NCBI GenBank assembly: GCA_013399695.1
Contig: VXAU01001099.1
Location: 4,164,241 to 4,228,240, forward strand
DNA from: Formicarius rufipectus
Taxonomy: Eukaryota > Chordata > Aves > Passeriformes > Formicariidae
Direction of reading: 5' to 3'
DNA length: 64,000 nt
Of this stretch, positions 25,747-37,149 are shown one piece after another. Below the pieces are notes generated by a model, which saw only the letters and a program-made list of their open reading frames with translations, was not told the origin of the DNA and made no database searches. Position numbers and translations under genes: made by a program. Numbering within the stretch: position 1 is the first letter of the stretch; each line of letters opens with the position of its first letter.

Positions 25747-27734
25747 CTTGTGCCTAACTTGACATGTTAAAGGGTCCTGGTGCTTCCAACAGTGAGAGCT
25801 TGGACATTTCTGAGAAATCTATTTCCCATGGAAAGTTTAGGATAATAATTCAGTAGTGATTTATCACTTGGACCTGAGCTGCAGTGATGACACACTCATG
25901 TAATTTATTAGCATGTGCAACTTAGTCATTCTCATTCTAGGAATTAAAAGTAGTTACACTCTAATAGCTGATTAATTGATTGCACAAATTTATTTGATTA
26001 TTAAAGTCCGTTTGCATTGTCAGTGTCATTACCATAATGAGCCCCACAGCTGGGAGTCGCTCATGGATTACAGAGCTCCTTTTTTATTTCTTAGAAGCAA
26101 TTTGTCTAAGTCAAGCTTGAAATACTGTAAAGCTGAAGCTGTGGATGTTTATTCAGTCCCTCCCTGATATGTGGAAAATTCAAGCCCTTTTGTTCCCTGG
26201 ACATCGATGTAACATTGTTCACTGTTTCTCCTGCTGTTGCATTTCTTTAAAGGGAAGTGGAAACATTTTGTTTGTGGTGTCTTTTATAGTTAGAACTAGC
26301 ATTTATATTGCAAAGAAGGGAACATAAACTCTGCTATCACAGGCTTTTAATATTTCAACCTAAAGCAGGTTCAAAGCAGTTTCAAAACAGTTTTGTACAG
26401 GTCAAAAAGCCATGGCTCCTGTTTAGACTGAGTTGGATCTCACGTTGTGAACAGTTCAGGTGTCACTAATGTTTGTTTTGTAGGATGTCAGTGTGGCTCA
26501 GAACTCTCTTCTGCAGTATTTTTTAATAAACATTTTCTATTCAGTATCATTCACTTGACATCTGCTGCACTGTTTGAGACATCAGAAGAAAATGTCAACC
26601 AAGTTCAGTTTATCAGAAAGTCACCTGTGCTCTTCTGGCTGTCAAAACACAGCGCAAAGATAATAAGTGTGGAATGATTCAGGAAACAAGGCTTTCTACT
26701 TTCCAAACCAACCCTTGGGAAGAATAGCAGTCCCACTGCCTGTGCTGGCACCATAGAATAAATCTGCATGACATATGACAAGCAAGAAAGGGCAGCTCAT
26801 TCATCATAGGGAGCACAGGCTGCCCTTGGATGGCATCCCAGCAGTTGACTGGTTGCTGCTGATGAGTTAGCACAATCAGAACCAGACCAGCTGAGTGCGC
26901 AGGAAGGAAAACCACATTTAATATCCAATAGGGGTAGTGAAGTCAAGCATACCAAAAGCCATCATGTCCTGAGGATACAGACCCATATGCAGGCTAATTG
27001 TAGCAACAATGCCTGGTGTCTGGCAATTGAAAGGAACTTTACTCCCAAGAATAGAAACATATATTAAATTTCCAGTTTTAAATGGGAAGCCAGGGGCCAT
27101 TCCTATTTGGTAATGAAGGAACTGTTTTGTTTTGGCTGGGAAAGGGAATAAGCCAATCATTTGCATTCCCATGTGCTTTTTCTGATAAAACCAGAAACCA
27201 GGAAAAACAGGGGTAGGGTTAGGAATAAGATTATATTTATTTTGTGTGCAGTCCTCCATAGATATCATTTTGAGAGATAATGAAAGTTATGAGCCTCTGA
27301 AGAGGATAAAGAAGGAGGTAAAGGCAACTTTCTGAATGGGTTTTAAGAAGTGGCCAAGGTGGTTTTTTTTAATCAGCTTCTAATTAACACATTTTATTTT
27401 ACATGTTGTATTAATATGTGAAATCCAATGACTTTAGAGGAAAATGTAGTGTTTTCTCAGATTAGTGCAATTAGATTATTTTTATATTGGGTTCCTGATC
27501 CTTCCTGCTTTGAGACCAATGGCAAAATTCCAGTAGGAAAGAGTCAGGTCTTTATTAGTTTGTGGTCACAAGGATTACAGTAACATGGGATGATATCATG
27601 TTTCCTCCAGGCCAAGCTTTCCCAATTGCACTGGTAATGCACCCAGCAATGCCATTGCATGAGTATAAGAAAGGAGGGTGTGAAGCTCTGCATTGTATTT
27701 CATGTTACCACTACACACAAGGCTTGTAGCATTG

Positions 27735-27860
27735 TAAGAAAATTCAGGAGGTGGGAAGGACCTCCAGAAGTCCCTGTTTCAATCTCCTTATTGAGTCAGG
27801 GCCAGCTATGAAATCAGACCAGGTCTTTGAGGGATTTGTCAATTTCAAGCAGGATACAAG
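27735..27860 (+). mobile_element. CR1-type LINE 3' relic
   Basis: The stretch reads GGTGGGAAGGACCTCCAGAA, then a segment with TCAGGGCCAGCTATGA, AATCAGACCAGG and a following leucine-poor tail with TTTGAGGG. This order (GGAAGGGACCTC, then AGTCCAA-like, then CAGGGTCAGCTATGAG, then CAGACCAGGTT) is that of the 3' region of avian CR1 elements as I recall it. The copy is truncated at both ends and diverged, so it is an old insertion with no coding capacity. A match to a CR1 subfamily needs a repeat-library comparison. Confidence 0.6.
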
Positions 27861-28473
27861 GGAAGGGGAATGTGGTACTAAACCACCTTTTCTCTCTGGT
27901 ATGTGAGTATTGGATGAGTCAGTCCATGGGATAATTCTGAATGAACTATAGGATGGTTTAAATTAATGCATTTTTAATGAACATCTGTGCTCAGATGGAG
28001 AAAAAGTTTGCGCTGTGGAGTTCCCTTCACTTTTAACACTACTGTAGATCTGGTGACTACATTTTACTTCCTGTATTTCACCTCTCTATTTTCTTCCCCA
28101 TCTTTTTTCTTCTAAGTTTTTTTTCAGCATACATTTCTAAAGTGTAAGTTAATGAATTGCTGCAAGAAAGGGGGGGGAGGGGTTCTGTCTCTTTTATAAA
28201 TTTGATGTTCATGCAAGTTTCTGAGCAAGACTGGCTAAATCATGTCCTGCTGGCCAGATGACAATGTGTGAGGTGAGCAATGATCACCAAACAAACAGTA
28301 CTTTGTAGAAAAATGTAGTGATGCAGAGTAGGAAACTGGGAAAGCCAAATATTACATGTGAGAAAGTCTAGTGAGGACGACTTACTCAGAGTTGCAAATC
28401 AGTGTGTTAGGTGGAAAAAAATGTTGAAGCTTACATTCATGCAAAATTGAAATTTCGGGTAAGTGCAGTGATA

Positions 28474-28488
28474 TCTCTCTCTCTCTCT
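28474..28488. repeat. (TC)n microsatellite serving as polypyrimidine tract
   Basis: Seven and a half TC units end 11 nt before the acceptor ACAG at 28499. By position it is the polypyrimidine tract for the exon at 28500-28666, so its length could influence splicing. Confidence 0.85.
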
Positions 28489-28499
28489 GCATGTTACAG

Positions 28500-28666
28500 G
28501 TATTGAGCTGATCTGTGAAAAAGACATTGATCTTGCAACACAGGTTCAAGAACTGCTAGAATTCCTTCATGAGAAACAGCATGAGCTGGAGCTTAATGCT
28601 GACCAGACTCACAAGAGGTTAGAGCAGTGCCTACAGCTCCGGCACCTACAGGCTGAAGTCAAACAG
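28500..28666 (+). CDS. KALRN: KALRN exon: spectrin repeat 6, second part (residues 181-236)
   Basis: The 167-nt exon starts with 2 nt completing Gly, then IELICEKDIDLATQVQELLE, and ends in phase 0 with LQAEVKQ before the donor gtgaga. FLHEKQHELELNADQTHKRL and LEQCLQLRHLQAEVKQ form helix C and its lead-in. TRIO has VELLCDRDVDMATRVQDLLE in the first part, so kalirin fits better. Relative to mammalian kalirin as I remember it, DIDLATQ and NADQ carry conservative changes, as expected for another vertebrate class. The exon completes a 121-codon spectrin block with 22596-22791. Confidence 0.97.
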
Positions 28667-31600
28667 GTGAGAGTTTTTAACCACACAGAAGAAGCATAAA
28701 TGGGTTTTCAGCCATTACATACATGCAAACTGCTAAATCAGCTTTTGCCTAGTGACATACCTTTAGGTGGACAATCTAAATCCTGCTTTCCTTAATGGTA
28801 CTTGATGAGCTGACATGTTACAGAATGGCCCTTTGCAGATATAACAACGGGCTCTGTTCCCTCAGTGCATATTATTGGCTTAAAGAATAGATTGGAAGCC
28901 TGTGCAGGACTGACCATGTAACTTCTCAACTAGAGAACTGTCTCAAACTTCAAGAGTTCTGGGAATATAACTTGGGACCCAGGCTTAAACTGAGTTGCAG
29001 AATTGGCCCAAAGCAAAGGAAACTGAGCTGTGTGTTCTGGGTATGACATTACAGTAGTTTCACCTTTTCATTTATTGCTCTACATCTGTTGACCTGTAGG
29101 AATCTTAAACATCTTCTGGTGATTTAAAAAACTCTGCCTGTGGTCTCTAGATCCTAGGACTTGTTTAGACGTCTTTGTATTGTTACATTGCTTTTCTTTC
29201 AGATTTCATCCTAGCATAGGCAGTCATGATCTGCCTCCCTTGGTTTTCCCTAGTACTTAATTTGGATGCCTCATGTTTCTCTGTTTTCCTTTGCTGCACA
29301 GGATAACATTATTCTTCCTGTTTCCCAACTCATAGGTGGCTTCACACTCCAGTGTATGTCAGGGTTTCAATAGAATGGTTCTGGTTTTGTTAGGAAAACC
29401 AAGAACCTCTTTCCAAACACCTGGAATATTGAGGTTTTTCTTATACCTATACAGTGGATGGGGGTTAGGAAGGGTGTCCAAATACTGCAATTGGAAAGAT
29501 TTGCTAATTTTATATATATATATAATGCTTGGGCTTTCTTCTAGAAATTTTTAAAAAAAAAGAGAAAAAAGGAAGACTGTGATTTTTATAGTCGTCACCT
29601 TAATATGATTGTGAAGTGTATCCTTTTTTTCCCACAAGTTCCCACAGTTTCTTACACACAGCTTAGTTGAGCTTGGAGTGTTGTGTGTTAGATTTATAAT
29701 GAAGTAGAACCATTTCATGACAGAAAAGAGGAGGTTATACTTGTATCTGAAATGGTAAAGGTACAGGTTGCCCACTTGCCCAGGATGAAGTGCAGTGGCT
29801 CAGCCCTGTGGCTGCTCCTGGAGTCATACAATGGCACTGCAGCACTTTCTGCAGGTACTTGATGTTACCTACCTTATCATCAGATGTCTGCTGGGTCTTC
29901 ACTATTTTGTAACCCAAAAACTACCCAAAGGAAGTGGTTATAGCACTGAGCTACCTATCACTTCGTGTGAGAGAACAGCTGCCTTAAATTAGTACTTCCT
30001 TAATGGAGATGGAACCATCAAAACCTTCATTACTATGTGACCTATCAGCAAACCAATAGTGGAAAAGCAATTTATTTGTTCAGCTGAATAGGAAGGGCTT
30101 CTTTGCTTTTTCACCTATAAATTACCACAGCCACAGTGCCCCTTAGAAGGAGGCAAGTTACAATATTTCTGTGTCGTATCTATTTGTTTTCCTGCAGTGA
30201 GTCATGTTCCCAACCATTTAGTGAAATTGGAAAATATATTGATTTTGGCTTGTCGTTCATCTCCAATCTGGTCCAGGTTTCCTTCACTTCAATTTTAGTG
30301 CATCTGAGACGATGGATGATCTCATTACCAAATTGCTCTTGTGTATGGGTTGAGATGTGGTTGCTGCAGGACACCTACTGTAGCTGTGTTAAGTTCTGCT
30401 GACATAGTAAAATTGGTCAAGGCTGCTGCATGTACATGTGTTTGTATTTTGATATAATGGCTCATGGAAATAAAAAGTCTTTTAACTGTCTCTGTCTATT
30501 TAAGTTTCATTTACCAGAGATTTCTGCTTTATGTCATATGCACCAAGGGTTTGAATGCCAAGACAATGAGCTGAAGTTTGGAGCCATTAAAGCAGAACAA
30601 TTCCAAATGAGATGTTCTGTGAACTGCTTTAGAGTGGAAATAGTACAGATCAGTAATTCACAAACTCTTTGTTATTAGGAAGATCCTGCCCAAGCCTGAT
30701 TTCCCTAATTTAGGTCCCACTCATTTCTGACAGAAACTACAGAGCTTGGACTGCTTACATAAAAGCAATAGCAGAGTAGATTTGTGGAGATCAGTTGTTA
30801 AAAAAAGAAACTCTAATGCTGTGCCTGCAGCTGTTTGGCTTCCCTATCACCTTATTTTATCTTTGTGTGATTGGGGTTTTTTTTCTTGGTAAGTGTTGAA
30901 CTTGGCCCAATTTGCTCCAAGATATCCTCACAGTGTCCCACTACACTTACTTTCAAGGTTGTTTTGAAGTGTAGTTAATCCTTTTGATGTGCCTGTTATC
31001 CATCTGCTTTTGCCGTTTGGCATTAGATTTGCTTCCATATGTATATGCTCAAAGGATGGTGGGAAGTAGTAATTTGAGAGACAATGAATATATTTGTTTT
31101 GTCTTAATCCAACATCAAATAGCTCCTGGAAATCTGGTGCAGTTTTGAACATGGCTAAAGTTTCCAGTGGCTGTCCTTGCTCATGGCTGTGTCTGTGGTG
31201 GTACAATCCTGTCAAAGAAGCTGCAAAGGGTCTGGAGATGTAAAAGATTGTCTTACATTGTTTTGTCTTTGAAACTGAAAAAACCTTTTCCTATCTCACT
31301 TGACAGGTCTCCATAGCAAGACTTTAAGTCTTTTTTAGAAATGTGAAGGAAGGTGCTTGGAGACAAAATTGCTATGTGATATGGAGCTCTCTTTCCTTAA
31401 GGATGGCTGCACAAGGGGTGCTTCAGTCTTTAGTGTTCCTGTAGGGTCTGAGTCTGTGCTTGGTGAAGGTGGCAGTTTCATGGTAGAAATTATGAGTTTT
31501 AGAAGAATTTCGTGCTATTATTTAATTACAGGGAAACTGTGTACATGAGTGTAGCCTCTTTAAAGCAAATTGGAGTCAAAAGTAGGAGTTGCTTCAGAAC

Positions 31601-34217
31601 TGTGGTGGTTGCTCTGTTAAATAACCCATGCCTTGCAGTGAAACTGTTATATAAGATACTGTAAAAGTGTTTCTGCTTCTCTGTTATTAAAACAAAAGAA
31701 AAAAAAAAGTAGGCTTTTTAAGAGAGTCTTTGGAGATTTCTTTAACTCCAGAATAATTCAATTACTGCTTCAACAACGCTGATAAAATCTGTAATTTGTA
31801 GCAAATGTCTATTTAAAGCCATCTTTTGCTGTCAGCCAGTCTGCACTTCCAGATCATGGTGAATCTCTCAATGTGGGAAGTGATCATAGAAGGATCCCAG
31901 TGCTCCATTAGCAGCTTCTCTACATATTTCAATGAAAAGGTATTAAGCGCTTTATGAGTAGGAGTCAATTTGTGAGCAGGTCTTGTAAACCAGATCCAAA
32001 AGTGTAAATGCTCTCTTCTAGCCACTTCAGTCTCTACTTCTAAAGCAGGGACACAGGGAATGTTTCTGCAGGTGACTGGTTTTTGCACTTAGACTTGAGA
32101 AGCTTTGACAGGGCAACTGAAATTTTTTACTGCATATAAACAACACATAGAACTTAAGAGGAAGATATTACTATGAAAATAGCTGATGCAATCCCAGATG
32201 AAGCTCTGACATTTAAGTGTTAGACTTTTGGAAGTAGAATGGGTCACTGTGTAAGCTCTTCCAACCAAATTTGCTAGTGCCTGGGTGCTCACTGGGCCTG
32301 GAAAGGAGACTGTAGGAGCCCCACAGTGAGTGTCTGAAGGAGGGGGATGCACCACTGGGGGTAGCAGCATCCTTGGTCAAGTATGGTGCTGTCAGCTTTG
32401 CTGACAAGATGGAGCCCATCAGAGCCTGACCTAGACTTCTTTGCCCTGAGTATTTTTGTGTCCCCAAGGCAGTTGTTCAGAGGAGTGCACGTGTGTTGAA
32501 AACACTGGGGAGAAACCTGGCAGATCAGTTGTGTGCTACCTCTTCCTAATCACATTGCTTTGTTTTAAGAACGATCTTTTCACTAATTCCCCCTCTGCCC
32601 CCCGACCCCAAGTTTTTACTATATAAAGACTCAGATATGTGTTTGAAATCTGAGACACTTTTTGAAATTTTCATCTTAAAAACTAAGGGGAGAAAAATAT
32701 TATATTTTTAGCATCCATACTCAGTATTTTCTACACTCTAAATGGTCCAAGTGAGGTTGTATTGCAGTATGTAAAATGTGAAACATGTCTTGCTTTGTGA
32801 TGTCCTCACTTCAAGGCTTTCCCAGGTACAGAGATTCTTTGGTCAGCTTTAGTGTTTGGTGCCATGTAGCTGGTGATAATGCAGGTTTCTGGTCTGATGG
32901 ATTACAGAAAATGCCAGCCAATATAATTGTCATACAATAACTCAAATTCTTTTCCTTTAAATCTTTGTTGCACTCCCCACAGGAACAATTACACCTGCTG
33001 ATGAAAGAGAGAAAGCTGACAAATGAAATCTTCCACCCTGTTGTACTGAGCAGAATGTAATTTTCTACAAATTAGGGTCATCTACACATGTAGATGGCTC
33101 CCCTTCCTTTCTCCTAGGGAAAACTCATTTTCCTACCCGATATAGAATTGAATGACTATAACTAGGGTGATACATGATGTAGGGATACAAAAACAAACCA
33201 ACAGAAAATTCCTATTTCATTCAGGCAATTTAATGGATCACTTGGTGAAAATGATAGTACAAAAGGGAAATTACTATGTAGAATATCGCAGCAAAGTCAA
33301 TTTTGAAACTTCCTAAATCATGAACTATATTTAGGGCAGTGATTGAGCAGTCAGGATTTTCTGTGCATCTGTGAATTGGATTCAGTATCTTCCTGGCTTT
33401 ACTGGAATAATTTTACACCTACACAGGTATAAAATAAGCTTTGAGACAACGCAGAAAAGAACTTGCAGGTGTGTTCTGGGTGCTAATTTCCCAAACATCT
33501 TAAAATGGCAGAAAATGCTACTGCCTAAATGAGGGAGTTCAAGCTTGATAGATTAATTATGTATATTTAGGATTTGATTCTGTAGTCATTACAGCATAGT
33601 TTGCATGTCTCAAATCATCTAAACATCTTTGAAGTAAAGCCTCTTGATTAAATACAAAATTCAGGACCTGATATTTATTCCTAGCTCTGCATGCAGGTGG
33701 AAACTCCAACTGCATTTTAACTCCATGCTAGATGAAATCACTGTGCCTTCTCCCTCCTAAGCTCTGATATTTGTGTGAAAAAAATACGGGCAAGTGGAGC
33801 AGAAAGGTGTTGCCACATCTATGATTCCAGTTGGAAATTTGAAGAGAGAGATATCTTTGTTTAAATTGAAATCTCCCTCCCTCATTATGCTTGTGGCTTT
33901 GCCTTGAGGTATTTGAGGGGTATATTCACTTCTGTGATCAAACCTTGGAAATGAGTGTCCTTTGCTATCCAAATATCCCTGTAAATATGTTGGAAGTTTA
34001 ATTCTTCAGGCAATAACTTCTTCAATAAGATCTTCGTCCTCTGAAAATGCAGGTCATTAAGACCTTGTCCTAGGATTTCTTTCTGCTCACAGATTTAGCC
34101 TGAGAGCAACCTGGGCAAAGCACACCATTGTTCAGGCAGCTGAAGCATTTTCTGAGGGGTGGTTACATAAACCTTAGCACTGAAGCAACCTTTCTATAAC
34201 ACATTCTTTCTCTACAG
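28667..34217 (+). other. KALRN: KALRN intron, 5.6 kb
   Basis: A GT-AG phase-0 intron between spectrin repeats 6 and 7. It contains a (TA)7 run (29511-29524), short A-rich bits near 29552-29572 and otherwise unique AT-rich sequence. Several open frames of 60-95 codons on either strand show no recognisable family. No exon recognised. Confidence 0.85.
29511..29524. repeat. (TA)7 microsatellite
   Basis: Seven TA units. Short, possibly polymorphic. Confidence 0.85.
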
Positions 34218-34337
34218 GTGCTTGGCTGGATCAGGAATGGGGAGTCAATGCTGAATGCCAGCCTTGTCAACGCGAGCTCCCTCTCTGAAGCTGAGCAGCT
34301 CCAGCGAGAGCACGAGCAGTTTCAGCTGGCCATAGAG
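34218..34337 (+). CDS. KALRN: KALRN exon: spectrin repeat 7, first part (residues 237-276)
   Basis: The 120-nt exon (40 codons, phase 0 at both ends) reads VLGWIRNGESMLNASLVNAS, then SLSEAEQLQREHEQFQLAIE. VLGWIRNGE carries the conserved helix-A Trp; EAEQLQREHEQFQ is helix B. TRIO has LNAGLITASSLQEAEQ here, so LNASLVNASSLSEAEQ is kalirin. The acceptor is TACAG and the donor gtaaca (slightly weak at position +5/+6). Because its length is a multiple of three, loss of this exon would keep the frame but break the repeat. The open frame continues about 38 codons into the intron, which is incidental. Confidence 0.97.
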
Positions 34338-36930
34338 GTAACACCCATGAGTCAGCTTTGGTTTTCCTTCCCAGGTGAACATCACACAAAAGGTCATCTC
34401 TTGAGCATCAATTGTTACTTGCTTGAAGGAAGGGGAGGAATAAACACTTGAGAAAATAAGATTATCATTAAACTAATTAAATGTAGCCAGAGGCTAATAG
34501 TGAAATAAATTATTTATCACATGCAGCTAATTCTTCTGCTGTCAGGTATCAGCCTTCTCATCCAGGAAAATAACATTCATGCATCTCCTGATAATCTATT
34601 TGATAACAAATGAAGACCAAAATTCACAAAGTGATCTGAAATGGGATAAGTTTCTGAAGTCAGTTTCTTCCCACATCCACAGTTTGCAGGCCATTTCACA
34701 GCATTCATTTATGAATATCTTTATTACTGGATAATGCTCTCACACAAAATCTATTTCATTCAACTCTCCTTTTGAAAAGAGCAGAAAAGAAACTCATTTC
34801 AACACTCATCCTCAAATAACTTTGACAAAAAGGCAAGAGGAGCAATTTTTAAGAGTTGCCTGCTAAACTGCTTTTGCCCCTTCTTGCTCTGGAATAACAA
34901 CACCTCTTTTACCTGGCCCTTGAAAACTGATTATGAGCCAACTCATTTGCCTCACTCACAGGGTCAGGACATGGCAGGAGGAATAATACCTGATCTGAGC
35001 TGCCTTCCTTGGAATGAGAAAGTAGTGGAGGGCTAAGGAGTCCCCTGAGTAGGGCACTACAGGATTTATAGTTAAGCTCAGTACTTCCTGTATCTCCATC
35101 TTCATGAACAAACCCTACACTCACAGTGTGTGCTCACTTCAGCTGGAGAAAGAGGCTCCATTGCTTTCTCCTGTTTCTGCTTAACAAGGTATATGTGCTT
35201 CCCAGGTTATGTTAGTTCTTAGCTACTTACAGAGCAAAGAGCAAGCTGCAGAATCCCTATGTATTTGGAAACTAAACCAAACTTTCCACTAGGAAACTGT
35301 GGAGATTTGAAGAGATGCCTGACTGATGGGGAGAGGGGAAGTGGGGGGGATGTCTCCTGGTAAAATAGGTCAATATACATTATAGTGTTGATAGTAAGTA
35401 CAGACTTTAAATCTTAGCTAATGATCTATTTGGATCCAGCTCCACTCACAGTAAGGAAGGAGCAGCTGTTGCAGCTACTAAAGGAAAAGGAAGAAGTTTT
35501 CTATCAATTCTGTATGAGCTGACTGGTACCAAGCTGTGCTGACCACGTCTTGGCAGCCAGCACCAGACAGCAGTGGGGAACAAGACACCCACTGGCTGAG
35601 TTATCACAGCTTGCTGCCTTTGGGGAAGTGCTTGTACTTGGTGGTAAAGGCAAATCACAGAGGGAGAAGAGGGTTACACCACAGTAAGGAAAAATAAGTT
35701 TTCAAAGGGACAAAACACCAGATTAAATATTTAAAGTGTTTAAAGCTCAATATGGGGAAGACATCAGCAAAGCACACAGGCCAGACTGTTCTCTAAAGGC
35801 ATTCTAGATGTGGAATTAATTTTCAGTTGAAATTCTTTAAAGTCTGTTTAAAACAAGTATTACAATTCTAACATCAGTAAAGCAGCTGGATATTAAATTT
35901 ATCCAGTTGTTCTTGAACATCTTCCTAAGTGTTTCTGTCAAGTATTAATACCTTTTTTTTTTGCTAATAGCTTTCTCTACATTGCAGTGTTTATCAGTGT
36001 ATTACTAGATGATTTCAAGCTTCTTTTCAGGTTCAAGGAGTAGATCATAAAAGCATCACATGAGAATTTTGCAGCAGCAGTTACAAATGGAACGTAGCAT
36101 AGAGGAATCTTGGAAAGATTGTAGGGCTTCTGTTCAGAAGATTAAAATCAAATATTGGACTAAACTATGTCTGAATACAGTTACTCAGAAGGCTGTGCAG
36201 TGCCTGGGGCAATTTTACTTTCAGCAGCCCACAGAGGAAAGTGTAGCCACTCTGAGAGGAGCTGGTGTAGGCTGGGGAATGGGGCAGACAACTCAGTCCT
36301 GCCTGTAAAGTGGCTAATGAATAAATTGGGAAATGGTGGAGAAAATGGTTTGAGTCTCCCCAAGTTCTGACCTTAAAGGTGACATAGTCTAGTCTCAACT
36401 GTGAGTGAACTGACTTTCAAAAATGCATCTTTGTAATACAGTTTCTAGGACATCTTCATGTTTTCTGGGGTTTATATCATGTGGACAGGGCAGTTATACC
36501 CACAAGTAAAGCTGCTCCTGCCAGGTAAACTGCCTGTCAAGAGTCAAATTAGGGTGATTAGGCCCATAGTTTGCCAAGCCTTTAAGGTTTGCTTTTGGAT
36601 CTGCAGACTGTGTGGGATGCACTCAGGCTGGGTGAGAGCTCAGCACAACAGCTGCCTGAATTGGGGTGCCAAAATAGACCCAGTGGGCAGTAGCTGATCA
36701 GTGGAACTAACCCATCTTAGCATTACTTACGTGTTCCAAGCTCTAATAATGTGTTTCAAATATATGTGAATAATTGAAACTAAATTGCTTTGCAGGAAGT
36801 AACTGTTAACTGATGATAACTCTCTAAAAATATGTCACTCTCTCGCATCTCCATGCTCACGCCTCACCTCACCTTTCTACCATACATCTGGCACATCTAT
36901 ACGACCTCTCTTTCTTCCCCTCATACACAG
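34338..36930 (+). other. KALRN: KALRN intron, 2.6 kb
   Basis: A GT-AG phase-0 intron inside spectrin repeat 7. Mostly unique; about 34470-34620 is rich in homeodomain-like TAATTA/ATTTAT motifs. A line near 36369-36402 (CTTAAAGGTGACATAGTCTA) weakly recalls CR1 but is too short to call. The 3' end from 36835 is C/T-rich and leads into a strong acceptor. Confidence 0.85.
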
Positions 36931-36957
36931 TCCCTCTTTCATGCCACTTCCTTGCAG
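36931..36957 (+). other. KALRN: Tandem alternative 3' splice segment (27 nt, nine codons)
   Basis: Acceptor CACAG ends at 36930 and a second acceptor TTGCAG ends at 36957. The 27 nt between them encode SLFHATSLQ, yet are 21/27 pyrimidine, so the segment can act as the polypyrimidine tract of the downstream acceptor when skipped. Use of either site keeps the frame. Whether the short form is made needs transcript data. Confidence 0.6.
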
Positions 36958-37149
36958 AAGACACACCAGAGTGCCCTGCAGGTCCAGCAGAAAGCTGAAG
37001 TGCTGCTACAGGCTGGACATTACGATGCCGATGCCATCCGAGAGTGTGCCGAGAAGGTGGCGCTGCACTGGCAGCAGCTGATGCTGAAGATGGAGGACAG
37101 GCTCAAACTTGTCAACGCCTCCGTGGCCTTCTATAAAACCTCTGAGCAG
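36931..37149 (+). CDS. KALRN: KALRN exon: spectrin repeat 7, second part (residues 277-349, long form)
   Basis: The 219-nt exon (73 codons, phase 0 at both ends) begins SLFHATSLQKTHQSALQVQQ, contains AEVLLQAGHYDADAIRECAE and KVALHWQQLMLKMEDRLK, and ends ASVAFYKTSEQ before the donor gtgagc. The first nine codons (SLFHATSLQ) end in TTGCAG, itself a usable acceptor; starting at 36958 gives a 192-nt exon beginning KTHQSAL, the arrangement found in TRIO. Both forms stay in frame. Canonical mammalian kalirin, as I recall, includes the nine residues. HWQQLMLKMEDRLKLVNASV is the strongly conserved helix C region shared with TRIO. Confidence 0.97.

Larger units (their letters stand above)
22792..28499 (+). 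other. KALRN: KALRN intron, 5.7 kb
   Basis: A GT-AG phase-1 intron within spectrin repeat 6. It contains an A/C-rich tract (22831-22860), a 21-nt T run (25726-25746), a CR1-type relic (27735-27860), a G-rich run near 28168-28182 and, just before the acceptor, a (TC)n microsatellite. A stretch about 25860-26040 is rich in homeodomain-like ATTA/TAAT motifs. No exon recognised. Confidence 0.85.

Noticed and set aside
34338..34451. Read-through of the exon at 34218 into its intron
   Set aside because: Donor gtaaca is followed by sequence unrelated to kalirin, and the next exon joins in frame.
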